Positions 14,267 to 16,971 of a stretch of 16,971 bases of DNA are shown piece after piece. The stretch spans positions 1 through 16,971 of the forward strand of contig JBMZCV010000117.1 in assembly GCA_049613665.1 (NCBI GenBank). Reading direction: 5' to 3'. Position numbers and translations under genes: made by a program. Under the pieces are notes generated by a model, which saw only the letters and a list, made by a program, of their open reading frames with translations, did no database searches and was not told the origin of the DNA. Numbering within the stretch: the stretch's first letter is position 1; each line of letters starts with the position of its first letter. Source of the DNA: JBMZCV01 sp049613665 (GTDB lineage Bacteria > Bacteroidota > Bacteroidia > Chitinophagales > UBA2359).

Positions 14267-15142
14267 TTATTGCAAAATATCTAAAATACGGTTTAAGTCT
14301 TCATCAGAAGTAAAAGCAATAATAATTTGACCTTTTCCTTTAGCATTTTGCTTTACATTTACTTTTGTGCCAAGTTGTGTTGCCAAATTGTCTTGCACTT
14401 TCTGAAAATGAACAGATAGTTGATGTTTTTCTTTTTGTTTTGCTTTGCTTTTGGGTTTCAAGTTTTTGGCAATGCGTTCTACCTGTCGCACCGACAAATG
14501 TTCGGCCAATATTTGATTAAAAACATCTAACTGCACTTCAACTTGCGAAAGATTTATCAAAGCACGGGCATGTCCCATAGAAATGCTTTTTTGCTCTAAA
14601 GCACGTTGAATTTTTGGTGGCAATTTTAACAAACGCAAATAATTTGTTACCGTTGTTCTAGCTTTGCCCAAACGCTCGCCCAAATCATCATGCGTAAGTT
14701 CGCATTCTTCCAAAAGTCTTTGATAAGTGCGGCCAACCTCCATTGGGTTGAGGTCTTCTCGCTGAATATTCTCTATCAAAGCGATTTCGAGCATCGCTTG
14801 GTCGTTGGCTGTTCGGATATAAGCAGGCACTTTTGTCAAGCCAGCCATTTTGGCCGCTCGCAAACGCCGCTCACCTGCAATCAATTGATATTTTCTAGCA
14901 TTTAATTTTCTGACCGTAATAGGCTGAACAATACCATGAATTTTGATGGAATTTGACAATTGTTCAAGCTTATCGCTCGCAAATTCGGTACGAGGCTGAT
15001 ATGGATTGACCTCTATTGAGCTGATATTGATGTCTGCAATACTATTGACAGCTACTTTTTTTTCTTTCAACGCATTTGTGTTGATGTCGCCTAACAAAGA
15101 GCGAAGGCCTAAGCCCAAATCACTTTTTTTTCGTTTTGCCAA
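14267..15142 (-). CDS. parB: Chromosome-partitioning protein ParB (CTP-dependent clamp)
   Basis: A 291-residue ParB/Spo0J protein that binds parS, loads as a CTP-dependent sliding clamp and stimulates ParA. The N-terminal NTP-binding domain has INISSIEVNPYQPR (39-51), AGERRLRAAK (89-98) and ALIENIQREDLNP (121-133). The helix-turn-helix lies at ~147-174 (LTHDDLGERLGKARTTVTNY). The C-terminal dimerisation domain (~240-291) ends in IIIAFTSDEDLNRILDILQ. The start is TTG at 15142: an in-frame TAA lies four codons upstream and the sequence reads ATTGGCAAAA, as if one base were inserted into ATGGCAAAA. The gene follows parA after a 291-base spacer and precedes the DUF5683 gene. No parS-like palindrome (TGTTTCACGTGAAACA type) was seen in the window. 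Confidence 0.95.
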   Translation of the reverse strand: MAKRKKSDLGLGLRSLLGDINTNALKEKKVAVNSIADINISSIEVNPYQPRTEFASDKLEQLSNSIKIHGIVQPITVRKLNARKYQLIAGERRLRAAKMAGLTKVPAYIRTANDQAMLEIALIENIQREDLNPMEVGRTYQRLLEECELTHDDLGERLGKARTTVTNYLRLLKLPPKIQRALEQKSISMGHARALINLSQVEVQLDVFNQILAEHLSVRQVERIAKNLKPKSKAKQKEKHQLSVHFQKVQDNLATQLGTKVNVKQNAKGKGQIIIAFTSDEDLNRILDILQ

Positions 15143-15193
15143 TGGGTTTGTTTATTAAAATAAGTAAAATTAGATATGTGTAAGGATTTGAAC

Positions 15194-15240
15194 AAATTTT
15201 TAGACAAACTTTTTTCAAAAAATAACAGGTCTAAAAATTT
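15194..15240. promoter_or_regulatory. Long hairpin upstream of parB
   Basis: AAATTTTTAGAC at 15194-15205 pairs perfectly with GTCTAAAAATTT at 15229-15240. Inside, TTTTTT and AAAAAA can pair around one C. It lies between the 20-bp motif and the parB start, about 50 bases from the latter. It could act as an attenuator on read-through from parA or as a protein site. Confidence 0.5.
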
Positions 15241-15246
15241 TAAATT

Positions 15247-15266
15247 CTAAGTGTCAAGCACTAATT
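15247..15266 (-). promoter_or_regulatory. 20-bp motif shared with the parA upstream region (parB copy)
   Basis: CTAAGTGTCAAGCACTAATT on the plus strand; identical to 16288-16307. On the minus strand it reads AATTAGTGCTTGACACTTAG, 105-124 bases before the parB start. It contains AGTG/CACT arms around TCAAG and a TTGACA hexamer. It may be a shared operator or -35-type box for parA and parB. I found no convincing -7 box downstream. Confidence 0.5.
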
Positions 15267-15277
15267 AATATGATGCT

Positions 15278-15338
15278 CTGACAATTTGGGTAATCACTTT
15301 TTTAACAAAAAAAGATAAGGTTTCTTTTCTATTGTCAG
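15278..15338. repeat. Second inverted repeat in the parA-parB spacer
   Basis: CTGACAAT at 15278-15285 pairs with ATTGTCAG at 15331-15338. It lies between the parA stop and the 20-bp motif. Confidence 0.4.
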
Positions 15339-15433
15339 AAAATCAAAAAGATTGACCTTTTAAAAATTAGTCTTTTTGTGCAAAAAAAGCGTTAAGTACA
15401 GAAGCCTATTTTAGCGTTTTATTTTTTGTTTGG

Positions 15434-16222
15434 CTAAACTGTTATTTCCTCTTCTTGCAAATTATTTTTCTTAACCAATTCTTTCGCCAAGTTTAGATAA
15501 TTGACTGCACCTTTGCATTTCAAATCATACATAATAACCGACTGCCCAAACTGTGGAGCTTCGCTTATTCTGACGTTTCGATGAATGATAGTATTAAAAA
15601 CAAAACCTTTCAAATGTCGTCTTATTTCGGCTACAACTTGTTTTGAGAGTCGCAAACGGCCGTCATACATAGTCAGTAAAATGCCTTCAATTTCGAGCGA
15701 AGTATTTAAGCCAGATTGTATAATATTGACGGTATTCAATAGCTTGCCCAAGCCTTCGAGTGCAAAATATTCGCATTGCACAGGAATAATGATAGAGTCA
15801 GAAGCTGCCAAAGCATTTAAAGTAATGAGACCTAAAGATGGCGAACAATCTATAATAATAAAGTCAAATATTTCTTTTAATGGATTTAACACTTTACGCA
15901 TCAAGAGTTCACGCTCTTCCTGATTAATTAGTTCTATCTCTGCACCCACCAAATCGAGATGCGATGGCAAGAGATACAGATTTGGCGTATCTACTTTTTT
16001 GATGGCTTCCGTGATGTGTACTTCGCCTATCAAACATTCATAAACACTAAGTTCAACAGTTTTTGGGTCGATGCCAATGCCAGATGTTGCATTTGCTTGT
16101 GGGTCGGCATCTACTAGCAAAACTTTGTAGTCGAACATAGCCAAAGCTGCCGACAAGTTGATGGCCGTAGTTGTTTTTCCAACGCCTCCTTTCTGGTTAG
16201 CAATAGAAATGATTTTTGACAT
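15434..16222 (-). CDS. parA: Chromosome-partitioning ATPase ParA/Soj
   Basis: A 262-residue ParA-family ATPase that binds DNA non-specifically when ATP-bound and dimeric, and moves ParB-bound chromosome regions. The deviant Walker A is KGGVGKTTT (11-19, with K11 and K16). LLVDADPQANAT carries the A' motif (D38, D40) and FIIIDCSPSLG is Walker B (D125). It is the short chromosomal type, without the N-terminal HTH of plasmid ParA. The start is ATG at 16222. It lies upstream of parB and the DUF5683 gene on the same strand. The 20-bp motif is 66 bases upstream. Confidence 0.95.
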   Translation of the reverse strand: MSKIISIANQKGGVGKTTTAINLSAALAMFDYKVLLVDADPQANATSGIGIDPKTVELSVYECLIGEVHITEAIKKVDTPNLYLLPSHLDLVGAEIELINQEERELLMRKVLNPLKEIFDFIIIDCSPSLGLITLNALAASDSIIIPVQCEYFALEGLGKLLNTVNIIQSGLNTSLEIEGILLTMYDGRLRLSKQVVAEIRRHLKGFVFNTIIHRNVRISEAPQFGQSVIMYDLKCKGAVNYLNLAKELVKKNNLQEEEITV

Positions 16223-16287
16223 AAGATATTAATAATCAACTAAAAATAGTTGTTAAGTTTGTGTAATGTATGATTTTTTTGAAAAAA

Positions 16288-16307
16288 CTAAGTGTCAAGC
16301 ACTAATT
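16288..16307 (-). promoter_or_regulatory. 20-bp motif upstream of parA
   Basis: Identical over 20 bases to 15247-15266 and in the same orientation, so the two copies flank parA as direct repeats. On the minus strand it carries TTGACA within AGTGCTTGACACT, 66-85 bases before the parA ATG. Variants occur at 1051-1067 (AAGTATCAAGTACTATT) and 4308-4319 (TCAAGCACTAAT). Confidence 0.5.
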
Positions 16308-16348
16308 CATGTAACCTGTTTGATTTGCTGAAATATTGATAATTAAAA

Positions 16349-16425
16349 TGTTATCACCAACAAGTTACTGCGAAAAAATAAGCTTTAAAACACGCTATTT
16401 ACCTTTTTAGTTGCTAGTGATAACA
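16349..16425. repeat. Inverted repeat upstream of parA
   Basis: TGTTATCAC at 16349-16357 pairs perfectly with GTGATAACA at 16417-16425 across about 59 bases. No gene lies in 16223-16546; besides this and the motif at 16288, the stretch holds TACACTATAATTTAA at 16462-16476, an inverted copy of 15 bases from the tandem repeat unit. Confidence 0.4.
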
Positions 16426-16546
16426 CAGAACAACAGCGAGAGTTGTCGTTTTTTTGGAATATACACTATAATTTAAAACTTCTAAGGTTTTTGAAAAATA
16501 TTAGCCGTTTGTTGAGGTGTGATAGATTTTTTAAAACCTGTCACGT

Positions 16547-16971
16547 CTAAGCTCATTTAAAACTTTTTTTCAATAACAAGAAAGAAATGACATGTTTTTC
16601 TAGCCAAAAGAGTCAAATGTAAAAAAGAATGGACACTTATTGTATTAGAAATATGTCATTTCTAATACTCTCAAAATGCCAGTTACTTAAATTATAGTGT
16701 ACTTAATACACTGTATAAATCTTCTAAGCTCATTTAAAACTTTTTTTCAATAACAAGAAAGAAATGACATATTTTTCTAGCCAAAAGAGTCAAATGTAAA
16801 AAAGAATGGACACTTATTGTATTAGAAATATGTCATTTCTAATACTCTCAAAATGCCAGTTACTTAAATTATAGTGTACTTAATACACTGTATAAATCTT
16901 CTAAGCTCATTTAAAGTTTTTTTTTCAATAACAAGAAAGAAATGACATATTTTTCTAGCCAAAAGAGTCAA
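16547..16971. repeat. 177-bp tandem repeat array, running off the window
   Basis: Two full units (16547-16723 and 16724-16900) differ at one base only, G or A in GACATG/GACATA. A third begins at 16901 and is cut at 71 bases; it has a small change in its T-run. Each full unit holds an 11-bp perfect hairpin (GTATTAGAAAT, loop ATGTC, ATTTCTAATAC; 16819-16845 in unit 2) and a 6-bp one (AGTGTA, loop CTTAA, TACACT; 16873-16889). No ORF of note. The array size is unknown because the window ends inside it. Confidence 0.95.

Noticed and set aside
15143..16546. parS sites or a DnaA-box cluster (oriC) around parAB
   Set aside because: I saw no TGTTTCACGTGAAACA-like palindrome and no cluster of TTATNCACA words; TTATCACCA at 16351 is not a match.
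16547..16971. CRISPR array reading of the tandem repeats
   Set aside because: The whole 177-bp unit repeats without unique spacers, and no cas gene is present.

Overview
The window comes from an AT-rich member of the Bacteroidota, probably a Cytophagales-like lineage. The evidence is two protein families nearly confined to that phylum (a CBM9/DUF5916 outer-membrane protein and a DUF5683 protein beside parAB), -7 promoter elements of the TAnnTTTG type (seen as TACCTTG), and start codons without clear Shine-Dalgarno sequences. All large genes look chromosomal and housekeeping-like; no phage or plasmid module is visible.

Layout from left to right. (1) 1-1275: a housekeeping XerD recombinase gene bracketed twice, by ~145-bp direct repeats that each hold a cruciform, and by 27-bp inverted repeats that abut its start and overlap its stop. 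(2) 1300-1425: a possible decayed ORF on the minus strand. (3) 1567-3837: an exported CBM9-like/DUF5916 beta-barrel protein. (4) 3838-5508: a gene-poor stretch, then a ~0.9-kb element with 56-bp terminal inverted repeats around a protein that resembles an IS1595/IS1016-type transposase but lacks a recognisable catalytic core, then a strong bidirectional terminator. (5) 5706-9098, minus strand: a 1130-residue protein with two tandem kinase-like domains, both with GLG in place of DFG, one membrane segment and 18 regular 22-residue leucine-rich repeats. (6) 9374-11363, minus strand: a small outer-membrane barrel protein and a two-TM K+ channel with RCK domains. (7) 11739-13031, plus strand: an amidase_2-type cell-wall amidase with a long charged N-terminal region. 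(8) 13092-16222, minus strand: parA, parB and a DUF5683 gene, the usual Bacteroidota cluster. Unusually, parA and parB are separated by a 291-bp hairpin-rich spacer, and the same 20-bp motif lies upstream of each. (9) 16547 to the window end: a 177-bp tandem repeat array, cut off by the window.

How the parts relate: ParA/ParB (chromosome segregation) and XerD (dimer resolution) are replication-end functions. The rest are envelope genes: outer-membrane proteins, the K+ channel, the amidase and the membrane-anchored pseudokinase-LRR protein. The most unusual items are the tandem pseudokinase-LRR protein, the inverted-repeat-bracketed transposase relative, the xerD gene framed by two repeat systems, and the near-identical 177-bp array next to parA with mutually exclusive hairpins.
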